From Charina bottae (lineage: Eukaryota > Chordata > Lepidosauria > Squamata > Charinaidae): 64,000 nt of DNA. Location of the stretch: NCBI GenBank assembly GCA_023362775.1, contig JALMGJ010000001.1, positions 65,730,001-65,794,000 on the forward strand, in the 5' to 3' direction. Below, one piece after another: positions 55,570-64,000 of this stretch. The notes beneath the pieces are model-generated. The model was not told where the DNA came from and ran no database searches. It was given only the letters and a program-made list of their open reading frames with translations. Positions within the stretch are counted from its first letter, which is position 1, and the number at the start of each line of letters is the position of its first letter. Both the position numbers and the translations under genes were made by a program.

Positions 55570-56065
55570 AAAGAAAATGTCTATGCTTCTTCAGAGTTGA
55601 TTTCATATAAATTGGTAAAGCGAGCACAGCAACGTTTGCACTTTTTGCGTCGGATGAAGAAAGTACATCTCCCATCTCCCATTCTCCCCTCACATGCACG
55701 CTGTTTGTCCAGAGCTCGAAAGATTATCAGTGACGCCTCCCATCTTCATCATGGTTTGTTTTCTTTGTTACCCTCTGGGAAGAGGTTCCACTGTATCCAA
55801 TGTAGAACAGCCAGATTGGGAAACAGCTTTGTTCCCCAGGCTATTGGATTCTTGAATGCTTAAATAAGTTCTTTTAGGTGAAATGTTGGATATGTAAAGA
55901 ATGTATATTTTATAGTAATTATGGATTTTTTAATTAGTATTAGTATTTTATTGTTTGATTGAAACTGTGAGCCAACTGCAATGAAATTTCATTCTATTGT
56001 GCACTTGGTGTATAGTGTATAGTGGGATGACAATAAAGTTATTTTTCTATTCTATTCTATTATTC
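55570..56065 (+). mobile_element. LINE 3' end with ATTCT tail
   Basis: A frame at 55597-55863 reads KRAQQRLHFLRRMKKVHLP and then SHLHHGLFSLLPSGKRF, QCRTARLGNSFVPQAIGFLN, the C-terminus of a CR1/L2- or Rex1-like LINE seen in fish and reptiles. The usual segment between these two parts is missing, so there is an internal deletion. The tail is GACAATAAAGTTATTTTTCTATTCTATTCT. No TSD found. Confidence 0.75.
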
Positions 56066-56276
56066 TATATACACGGTAGAAACGAAGCCTCAAATAATGT
56101 AAAAAGTTCCTTTACATTGCTGAAGTTGAACTTCTTCCTGGAACAGAATTATTTCCTGTATAACTTTAAGAACAGGATTTTAGATTTCCCTAAAGAAGTC
56201 CCAGCCACTCTTCTGCACAAATAAAAGAATCTGAGAGCCATCAGCTCCCAGCTGTGCCCTTGTTGTTCTTCTACAG

Positions 56277-56499
56277 CAGGGGTCCCCTAACCCTGTTAGA
56301 AACTGGGCCGCGGAGCTCCCGCCCGCAAACCCCACCCCCTGGTGCTTGTGATTGGCTCCCGCCCACAAACCCCGCCCCCGGTCCATGGAAATCCCACCCC
56401 CCCGGTCTGCGGAAATCCTGGAAACCCCCCCCCCCCCGGTCCATGGAAAAATCATCTTTTGAAACCGGTCCCTGGTGCCAAAAAGGTTGGGGACCCCTG
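56277..56499. mobile_element. non-autonomous hAT element, family H4
   Basis: Ends CAGGGGTCCCCTAACC and GGTTGGGGACCCCTG; TSD TTCTACAG at 56269-56276 and 56500-56507. The left half contains, on the minus strand, the same 39-bp GC-box/CCAAT unit found in family H2 at 16591-16680. Confidence 0.93.
56313..56379 (-). repeat. 39-bp GC-box/CCAAT repeat, second element
   Basis: One full unit at 56341-56379 and a 28-bp part at 56313-56340. On the minus strand it reads GGGGGCGGGGTTTG...GCGGGAGCCAATC, matching 16630-16668 in order, spacing and period, with about 30 of 39 bases identical. Confidence 0.85.
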
Positions 56500-56507
56500 T
56501 TCTACAG

Positions 56508-57334
56508 TACACAGAATGGATTAATCTGTGATCGAACTTAAGAGAAACTAATGGATAGCTGTAGTCCATGGTGGAAGCATTTCTTGGTTTATTGCTGAGC
56601 TAATTGTTAGGTTTAATTTCCATTAATTGTGCTCCTGATAGCAAAACCAGAAGCCGTTCTCCAGTTTTACAAATAATCTTTTTAGTAGGGCTTTTCTGCT
56701 GCCCATTGCATGAAGCATAAGCAATGCCATGTCAGGAGAAAATATATACAATGGTGATAAATTCTTAAAGCATTTGACCTTTAATCAATTGTAATATTTT
56801 CAAGCCACAAGGTCCTTTTTAAATGACTGCAGCCTTGGCCCTCTCCCTCCCATTTATCACAATTACTGCTAGGTCTGCCCAATGCAGTCTGTAAAGTGCT
56901 GCCCATTGACATCCAATATTTTATCATTAATTTAAAAAAAGAAACATTCCGGGTTTTTTTTTTCCTTGTTCCCTCTGCAGCTCTGATATTTTCCAGCACA
57001 GGACCCAGGAGAACACTTGGACAGTTTTGATTTATGCTAGCATTGGCAGATACTGTTAATTAGCATTCATGGTTAGTGGAAAGGAGGAATGGCTATTTTT
57101 CCCAGAAATATTCTTGGTTAGCCAAGCAAGCAGTAGCAACGCTTCATTATTTTTTTCCCTTTAAGTAGAAACCGTAGAAGTGAGACTTTTACAGGAGGTG
57201 GGTTTCATGACATTTTGAGCAGCAAGGATTTAGAACCAGTGGCAATGACATCCCTGATTGGAGCAATTGGTGTGCATAAGGCCATGCCTACCCTGAAATG
57301 TAAGAATGTGTTTTGACTAAGACATCACAGCGTA
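56508..57334. other. unassigned; possible conserved non-coding DNA
   Basis: No gene. The piece at about 56580-57000 has several TAATT/ATTA motifs in otherwise complex sequence (GCATTTGACCTTTAATCAATTG), free of simple repeats, which is the look of a vertebrate conserved non-coding element. Speculative. Confidence 0.3.
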
Positions 57335-57347
57335 TAACACCACTCTT

Positions 57348-57570
57348 GTGTGTGTGCCTTCAAGTCAGTTTTTGACTCCTGGCAACTGCCTGGACTAGTC
57401 CCTGCAGTTTTATTGGCAATGTTTTCAGGAGTGGTTTGCCACTGCATGCTTCCTAGGGCTGAGAGAGAGTGACTGGCCCAAAGTCACCCAGTTGGCTTTG
57501 TGCCTAAGCAGGGACTAGAACTCATAGTCTCCTGGTTTCTAGCCTGGTGCCTTAACCACTACACCAAACT
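57348..57570 (-). mobile_element. Sauria-type SINE
   Basis: On the minus strand: TTTGGTGTAGTGGTTAAGGC (A box), AGTTCTAGTCCCTGC (B-box position), GGGTGACTTTGGGCCAGTCA, CAAACCACTCCTGAAAACAT and GGAGTCAAAAACTGACTTGA, ending in an ACACAC-rich tail. This order matches the Sauria SINE family of squamates, as I remember it. Imperfect TSD TAACACCACTCTT / TAATGCTACTCTT at 57335-57347 and 57571-57583. Confidence 0.82.
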
Positions 57571-57895
57571 TAATGCTACTCTTACCCCAAATATATTAGT
57601 TACCAGTTTGCTTCCAAGTGCTACTCAAGATAGCTTGGGATCAGAGTAGCTACCCACCTCCCCAGCTCCTTCATGAATCTGCTCAGCCTGTATGCACAAC
57701 TACTGTATGAAGGCTCCCCTCCAGCAAGTCACTCTAGGAGCTGCATGGAAGTGGGCCTTTAAGGGGTGGTTTCTATTTGGTGGCATTCTTTACTGACTGA
57801 GATCATCTAGTTTCAGCATTCTCTGTTTCAGATGTAACAAGCTGGCCTTTTTTTCTCCTATGACTTTTCCTACTTTTCTTTTGATCAGGGTTTCT

Positions 57896-58011
57896 CAGCC
57901 TTGGCAACTTTTTGATGTGCAAACTTCAACTCCCAGAATTCCCCAGGCTGGCTGGGGAATTCTGGGAGTTGAGTCCACACATCTTAAAGTTGCCACGGTG
58001 GAGAAACCCTG
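57896..58011. mobile_element. foldback hAT MITE, relative of 9533-9658
   Basis: Starts CAGGGTTTCTCAGCCTTGGC and ends with a near complement; arms share the AACTCCCAGAATTCCCCA block. The TSD is imperfect: CTTTTGAT / CTTTAAAT (57888-57895, 58012-58019). Confidence 0.8.
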
Positions 58012-58019
58012 CTTTAAAT

Positions 58020-58540
58020 GATTTTCTGCTTGGTTCTTCTTACCTTTCTGGATTTGTGTTTTCAGATTTTTTTAAAATGTATACAGTATATTTTAAAATC
58101 TTGAATTAAAATGAATGTTTACCCTTGCTTTTAATTTTTTTGGTATTCTCTTGAAGTGTTTTTAGGAGAAAATTGGGACAGGATATTGTTTTAAAAATTG
58201 AGCATGAGAGGCTAGGTTGAAAGTCAGTATTTTACCTCACAGTGGCCCAGTTATCCATTTCTACACTTGAGGCACACCATGTTCATCCATGTTTAGTAGT
58301 TACAGGGGCAAAATGCTGCTATCAGAACCATCCTTCAGAAGGCGTTAATTCACTCCAAATTAGATATTTATTCACTAGATAATCTTACTTTAGCATCAGC
58401 AAAATTATAAAAAATATGATTACTTAAGCAATTGCATTTGGATGAAAATAAGAGATTAGGATGGGAAACTTGCCACCCAGAGATCTTATGGAATTTGACA
58501 GCCGTATATATGTGATAAATAGATAAACCTACCTTTATAG
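58020..58540. other. unassigned sequence
   Basis: No gene or repeat recognised. Confidence 0.4.
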
Positions 58541-58542
58541 TG

Positions 58543-58690
58543 TGGAGTCCTTGGTGCTCTCTGAGCCTTGTTGTTTACTTGCAGACGTTTCATTGCCAGG
58601 CTAGGCAACATCTTCAGTGCGAAAAGGGAGTGGAACTTGCTCTCTGTTTATATACCCTGGCTTGTCCTGCCTTTATAGGCCTACCACATG
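58543..58690 (-). mobile_element. PLE terminal repeat, family 2, single arm
   Basis: Nearly identical to the left arm at 661-790: GTGGAGTCCTTGGTGCTCTC, then the motif block, then GAAAAGGGAGTGGAACTTGC. It has no inverted partner, so it may be the 3' end of a 5'-truncated copy. Confidence 0.75.
58573..58625 (-). ncRNA. hammerhead-like motif (PLE family 2)
   Basis: Minus strand: TTTTCGCA, CTGAAGA, T, GTTGCC / GGCAAT with 6-nt loop, GAAACGTC, TGCAAGTAAAC. Compared with 879-930 the stem II base T has become C, changing a G-U to a G-C pair; the stem is kept. Stem I has one mismatch. Confidence 0.5.
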
Positions 58691-58875
58691 TCCCCACTGA
58701 GACCTGAATGTGACCATTTTAATATTATCATTTTAATATTATCAGTTGGAGAAATGACTAGGATTGTTCATATATAGAAAATCTTTATTAGTGGATTGTG
58801 TGAAAAACAATGTGTAATTCTGATGGTTGTTGTGGGTCTTCCGGGCTGTGTGGCCGTGTTCTGGAAGTTGTGGTT

Positions 58876-58916
58876 CCTAACGTTTCGCCAGCATCTGTGG
58901 CCAGCATCTTCAGAGG
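58876..58916 (-). ncRNA. hammerhead-like motif, left arm of mini-PLE
   Basis: Same core as 41135-41175 with intact GAAACGTT and GCTGGC/GCTGGC stem. Confidence 0.45.
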
Positions 58917-58961
58917 GCAGGAGCACAGACAGAAGGCTCTTTCTGTGCTCAGGTAGAATGC

Positions 58962-59002
58962 CCTCTGAAGATGCTGGCCACAGATGCTGGCGAAATGTTA
59001 GG
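58962..59002 (+). ncRNA. hammerhead-like motif, right arm, ACGT lost
   Basis: CCT, CTGAAGA, T, GCTGGC/GCTGGC stem, then GAAATGTT instead of GAAACGTT, then AGG. The C-to-T change, possibly CpG decay, breaks the ACGT palindrome. Confidence 0.4.
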
Positions 59003-59101
59003 AACCACAACTTCCAGAACACGGCCACACAGCCTGGAAGACCCACAACAACCATCGAACTCCGGCCGTGAAAGCCTTCGACAATACATTGTAATTCTGA
59101 T

Positions 59102-62100
59102 CTTTTTGTAATAGGATTCTCTGTTCTATGCCCATATACATATCTTTTATTCAATAGGTAATTTATCTTGCCTTCAAAGAATAAAAGCGCCTTCAAAAAA
59201 TAAACTGGAGTCACAGAGCTGGATGTTGCCATTACACTGGGATGTGTTTACAGAGCCATGATATTTATGGAAGACTAGTAGGAATGGTGCCGATGGGTGT
59301 TTTGGAATCTCCACTTTCTCCTCAACACCTGCATTCTTTTTTAGGTTTGACCTTCCCACTACCCCTTCACTGCAACCTCACACAGAGAATGGCATGAGAC
59401 AGCTGGACTTATGAAAGCATACAAACTGTTTATCTTGGTACAGCAAATTTTATCTACTCTGCTTAATTCTTTTTATCTTGATTCTCCCAGGGTTATTTCA
59501 TTTCTTCCTGAACATCATGATTCATTTCCTTGGCTACTGATGCTTAATAGTGATTTCATATTAATCTAGCTGCTAAATTCAACCATAGGTTCTTTACCAC
59601 ATTCTACCTCATTCTCACTGTTTCCCAAATGGAATGGAATTCTTTTGAGGATGTCTTTCTTGGGGTATTGAATGTGGAAAGCAAAGTTCTCCATAATCTA
59701 CACATGAAAAAACAATAAGAAGTCTTGTGACATTTTAAAGAGTTTCTTACAGGATGTTACACCATGCTCACTGTCAGTGCAATTTTAATGGTGGTGGTAT
59801 GTGGATTCTTGTACTTACCTTATTTACAAGCTGACATTTTAGTTACAAAGGGATAATGAGCATGGAGATGGGCATAGAGTAGAGGAGATGTATTCCAATG
59901 CTCTGGCAGGAGTTGTAATTCATAAATATATTTAATCTAGGATGAGATAGTCAATGAAGTAGCAGGAATACTGGGGAAAAGTGACCATATAATGCTGGAG
60001 TTCTTGATTTTAAGGAGAAGTTAAACTGAATGTAGTCAAACCTTGGATTCAGATAAGTATATTTTAATAAACATAGAATAATGACAGCTAAGTTGCATGG
60101 CAGAAGGTAATGGGAAAGGAGATCAAGGTCAAGAGAGTTCAATAAAATGATATATATTAAAAATACAGCTGCAAATGACTTAAGAGGGAAAAAATAGAAG
60201 ACAGTATAGACTTAAGAAATATGACTGTACAAAACACTTAGTGAAGATTTGAAGGAAAAAAAGGCAAATATAGGGGAGGAAAGAAGGACAGGTCACCAAC
60301 AAAGATTAGATCAAAACTGTGGAGAAAAATCTTCCATAGGCACCTAATGGAGGTAACAGAAAGCATTTCACAACCTTCAGGGGAATGACTGTTCCAGAAT
60401 GTAGGCATCACTGCAGAGGAGATCCACCTATGTAAGACTACCAGATGGTATTCTGTTTATCAGCTGACCTTCCCCGATGATCTAAGTAAATGATTGGGGC
60501 TGTAATGGCAAAGGTGATCTGCCATGAATCCTAGTTGCAGCAACTTTTCCATAAGCAAAAACATGAACCTTGATGGGTAGCCAATTAGCAGCTGGTGCAG
60601 TAACTTAACAGAGTTATAGAATATACATGGCTAGACACCCCACCCAGCAGTTAAAACCACATATCTCCACAACTGTTTCTCTGTACCCCTTCTATCTCTC
60701 ATAAAACGGCATTTCCAGATTAAAATATTCCAGGGAGTTACCATTACATTAATGGACAAGACATGTACAGAATGTTGGGCTCTGTAACAGATGAGAATTT
60801 ATGAATGACTGACACCAAAAGTTAGAAAAGCACATTGGCTGTCAGACAAGTTAGAGGGAGGATGTGTGTTTGTATGTGTAAATATATTTAAAACCAGTTT
60901 TGTTTTTTCAGTAAATTATTTAGCCTATTCAGAGTCATTGGGAGGTATCTTAAAAGATATTGAGTTGTTCCAGTGGAGTTCTGGTATGAGCACATTCAGT
61001 GGTTGTATCCTGGCTTTGAAGGGCAGTGTCAAGAAGAGAAGAAGAAGCATCCCGGGATTCCCAATGCTTAGTAGATGGTGGCAACTGGTGAAGACAGCTC
61101 AGGGACTATTAAGGACCAGAGCCCTTAGTGAACCTCTGGATACATCATTCTTGTGTCTCAGAAGTGTCCAGACCTACAGTACCTAATGCAATCATTGGGT
61201 CTTATCAGACTTATTAAAATTAGATTCTAAACAAATCTGCTTTTTAATTTGGGAGTGGGGCTGGAAGGCAAGGTTTTGCCCTTATTAACATTTGGAACTT
61301 TTGCTGTGTTTTCTTTGTGTCCCTGAAGGTAAGCTAGGATGGGGTAGGTCTGGGAAATTGCTGTTCTGGCAGGTTAAATACACAACCAGATTTTTCAGTT
61401 CTCTTCAGTAACTAGACCTGACTGCTCAACCTCCCCGCTTTTTTTGGTGTGCTTTCATTAATTCAAAGTGCATTATTTTAAAACAACAGCTGAATAGCAG
61501 GGCTCTATTTGTCTATTACTTATGATAATTGCTTCCTGTGTGGAAAGCAAATGCATGAGGAGAAATGAAGGATGTAGAGGTGTCAGGGTGGGAGCAAAGA
61601 AGCACGTGTGTGTTTGTGCTTGTGTGTGAGGAGGTTAAACTTTAAAAGCTTTTAGCAGGGGGAGGACTTTATAATAAGTAGCAGCCTCATCTAGATACTA
61701 GGGGCTTGGTGTTCTTTGCTGCCCTGTCCTTGCTACTTTTATATGGACATTATAGTCAGTGGCTGAATCATTGCTTCCTTTCCCCCTGTCTTTTCAAACA
61801 GAAGATAGGGAAAAAAGGAATGGGTTATCAGTGTAAAATGAAGGAGATGGCTGACAATTACAGAAAGTACAAAGCTCCAGGCTCATTAATCCAGAAAGTG
61901 GTGGGGAAAAAAATTAAATAAAATAGAAAGCCAAAGTGATCAATTATAGGGATGCCTTATTTGATCCTGGGCTAAAAAGTTTTATAAATTACAGTATAAG
62001 AAAAATACTAATAAGTACACGGGAAAATCATTTCCAGCCAAATAGCTTGCAGATTGCCACAGTGGGAAGCTGAGTGTATGCCCAGTCAGTTATAGAAATA

Positions 62101-62605
62101 CCGACTGTTGAATATCTGAGGTATTGGAGAAACATAGGAATTGGCTGTTTGGATTAAAATGTTAAGCTGCTTTACATTAAAAAGGCTGGCTTTTGAAAAA
62201 ACTCTTTCCCCACACCCCATGCTGTACCTTACTTTTGAACTTTCTCCTGAAGCCTTCCTTCTGCTTCATCATTCCACAAAGACAGAAAAATACCCCAAAA
62301 GTTTATCTGGAACAATTCAAAGATAATTGCACAGAGAATTTTCCACACATGAATCTTTTAGGAGCATAGTGTCATAATTTTATTTTCTTCACTGAAAGCA
62401 TTGTTTCACTCTTTGCTTTTAATACTGTATTTGTAAGGCTAATGTTTTAATTTTTTGGATATTATTGTAAAGTGCTTCAAGATGTATTAATAGGAAGCAG
62501 TATACAAACGTTTCGTATAAATAAATGCCTTTGTTGTGCCGTTTCAGTTATACATACACACCAGATACAGGAATTTTGCTTATAAGAAACAGTTGGTATA
62601 CCTAT
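59102..62605. other. unassigned sequence, 3.5 kb
   Basis: No gene or dispersed repeat recognised. A part at about 61420-61700 with few simple repeats could be conserved non-coding DNA; this is a guess. Confidence 0.4.
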
Positions 62606-62656
62606 GTCTATGAAGGTTCTCAGTCATCCAGGTGGAATTGTCTGTAGCTTGAATCA
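62606..62656 (-). mobile_element. 3'-end-only copy of PLE family 3
   Basis: The 51 bp are the reverse complement of 63041-63090, the 3' end of the hairpin element nearby (minus strand: GATTCAAGCTACAGACAATT... CCTTCATAGAC). It begins exactly at the element's 3' terminus, so it looks like a severely 5'-truncated copy in the opposite orientation. Confidence 0.7.
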
Positions 62657-62851
62657 AGCAGCATGCTCATCTAGATACAGATGTGTTTCTGAGATTACCA
62701 TCCCCATTGATGTTAACAGGAGGTGCTCTTACATCTGTTAATATCTGCTATATTGAAGTTGTGTTCTGAGGAACTGTATTGTTGATCAGTGCAGAGTGAA
62801 AAGGTAATCTCCTGAATGTCTGTAGCTTGAATCATGTCAACTGGATTTCTA

Positions 62852-62908
62852 TTTTCTCAGCGGAAACGTTTCGCTCCTTATCCAAGGAGCTTCTTCAGTC
62901 TGAGCAAA
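62852..62908 (-). ncRNA. hammerhead-like motif, left arm (family 3)
   Basis: Minus strand reads CTCAGA, CTGAAGA, A, GCTCCTT-GGAT-AAGGAGC, GAAACGTT, TCCGCTGAG. Stem II is a perfect 7 bp with a GGAT loop; CTCAG/CTGAG pairs as stem I. Confidence 0.55.
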
Positions 62909-62965
62909 GTTAGTAAGGGAATGTTAGTAAATGAAAGTTAGTAAGGGAATCATTCCCTTACTAAC

Positions 62966-63023
62966 TTTGCTCAGACTGAAGAAGCTCCTTGGATAAGGAG
63001 CGAAACGTTTCCACTGAGAAAAT
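62966..63023 (+). ncRNA. hammerhead-like motif, right arm (family 3)
   Basis: CTCAGA, CTGAAGA (62976-62982), A, stem II GCTCCTT / AAGGAGC (7 bp perfect, loop GGAT), GAAACGTT (63002-63009), TCCACTGAG. CTCAG pairs with CTGAG (5 bp) and the next A with T, leaving a small bulge, as in natural type I hammerheads with an internal loop in stem I. Confidence 0.55.
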
Positions 63024-63104
63024 AGAAATCCAGTTGACATGATTCAAGCTACAGACAATTCCACCTGGATGACTGAGAACCTTCATAGACGTAATCTCCT
63101 GAAT

Positions 63105-64000
63105 AGTTGCCAATTGTAAAGGGTGTGTCCTGAAATCTGCTAGTGCGTGACTTTGCCCCTAGTGTGTGACTGACTGACTGACTGCTTCTTCTGCTCTCTA
63201 CTGGATAAGGAGAAACTGTTGCAGAGAGAGTATGAAGGATATAAGACAGGCATTTTATGAGCAAGCAGAACAAAGACAATCACAAACGTTTGGGAGCATC
63301 TGAATAATTTTTTCCTCTAAGATTACTTAATGTACTTGATTAATAAAAGGGTCTAAGAAGGGGAAAAATGGGAATAAAACATTTCTATTGGTGGTGTCCT
63401 AAGAAACAGAAATGAAAATGAAAAGATGTGATTCTGCAGTTGTGACCTGCCATGCTTATTATATGTTTTTATTCCTTTCTAGAAACCACCTGGTATATAT
63501 TTACAGCAAATACAAGATTATAACAATGCTTGAAGACAAAGCGTGAACATTGGAGCAGCTAGTGGTTGGTTTTTAGCTTATAAGGACAGATGGTGATTTA
63601 TTAGATCAAACAAAGTAGGTACTACAACAAGAGCTGTCAGAAAAAGTAACTTTCCGCAATCAAGCAAAAAAGCAAGTCTAGTGTTGTTAGAGTTATTCTG
63701 TTAGAGTTATTCTATGTAGAATTCATACGAATGGATTCCTTCACTGTGATATTCTTTAGCTGGTAAAGACAGTATTTTTCCATACAGTGTTCACAAAGCA
63801 TTCCACCAGTAAACACCAGGTGTGTGACCTTCGTAGCCAAAACATAGTGATATCAGTCCAAAAATACCTTATCTCATGGGAACCGCTTTCCCGGAGGGGA
63901 GACAATGTGCAACACTGCCATCTCATGGCGATTTATAGTAAGTACAACTGTTTAATGCATTGTCAGTTTGAAAATGTCCTGACCCACATATAGCCAATCA
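63105..64000. other. unassigned sequence
   Basis: A four-fold GACT run near 63168-63183 is the only simple repeat. No gene recognised. Confidence 0.4.

Larger units (their letters stand above)
58825..59089. mobile_element. mini-PLE: head-to-head terminal repeats (family 1)
   Basis: A perfect 12-bp TSD TGTAATTCTGAT lies at 58813-58824 and 59090-59101. The 265-bp insert is two inverted copies of the family 1 repeat (left 58825-about 58925; right about 58958-59053) with a short spacer, plus a unique 3' tail of about 36 nt ending TTCGACAATACAT, the same tail as the full PLE at 45321-45351. There is no coding sequence. Its arms are very close to those of 41083-45351, so this is probably a non-autonomous derivative of that family. 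Confidence 0.88.
62818..63090. mobile_element. mini-PLE hairpin, family 3
   Basis: A perfect 14-bp TSD GTAATCTCCTGAAT lies at 62804-62817 and 63091-63104. The 273-bp insert has two nearly perfect inverted arms of about 106 bp (62818-62922 and 62950-63057) around a 27-bp spacer that itself repeats TTAGTAA, then a unique 33-nt 3' tail (63058-63090). Each arm carries a hammerhead-like motif. There is no coding sequence. The plan is the same as the family 1 unit at 58825-59089, although the sequences are unrelated outside the core. Confidence 0.88.

Noticed and set aside
62818..63057. Intrinsic terminator or cruciform origin
   Set aside because: The palindrome is explained by inverted PLE repeats within a TSD-flanked insertion.
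1..64000. Host protein-coding exons, CRISPR arrays, rRNA
   Set aside because: None seen. All long frames with recognisable protein similarity belong to transposable elements.

Overview
The window looks like nuclear DNA of a squamate reptile, most likely a lizard. I infer this from its repeat content: BovB (RTE) LINEs in two lineages, tRNA-derived SINEs with BovB-like 3' ends, a Sauria-type SINE, Penelope-like elements (PLEs), L1 and CR1/L2-clade LINEs, and many short hAT elements. I found no convincing host exon, rRNA or functional tRNA gene. Roughly a third to a half of the window is recognisable mobile DNA; the rest is AT-rich non-coding sequence that I could not assign.

Layout. 1-8.8 kb: mostly unassigned sequence, with a PLE terminal-repeat pair (about 661-984) and an L1 tail (3570-3983). 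8.8-21.7 kb: dense short repeats (BovB tail, hAT elements, five tRNA-SINE copies, a LINE fragment at 15223-15957, CR1/L2 tails). 21.7-26 kb: unassigned. 26.0-30.7 kb: a nearly full-length CR1/L2-type LINE with tandem 5' monomers and one in-frame stop. 31-37 kb: a second-lineage BovB fragment, a decayed Tc1-like transposase, a GC-rich hAT element and an old L2 split by a SINE. 37.66-51.0 kb: a nest. An old full-length L1 (minus) was hit in its 3'UTR by a full-length BovB with an open 1,028-codon frame and by a PLE; the PLE was then hit by a 5'-truncated L1 of a second lineage. Each insertion keeps a target-site duplication (TSD), so the order can be read. 51-64 kb: hAT elements, a LINE 3' end, a Sauria-type SINE, and two small PLE-derived hairpins (58825-59089 and 62818-63090).

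The most interesting signal is in the PLE terminal repeats. Three unrelated-looking families share one hammerhead-ribozyme-like layout: CTGAAGA, one extra base, a 6-7 bp stem, then GAAACGTY, with flanks that pair as stem I. The stems are kept although their sequences differ. Two copies are only a head-to-head pair of these repeats plus a roughly 33-36 nt 3' tail, flanked by 12-14 bp TSDs. They look like independently mobilised non-autonomous units.

Other notable points: seven hAT elements share 8-bp TSDs with a central TA; two hAT families with different termini carry the same 39-bp GC-box/CCAAT-box repeat; and SINE families in the window share a core but differ in their tails, one of which matches the BovB 3' end found here. 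All calls rest on reading the sequence; no search or folding was run.
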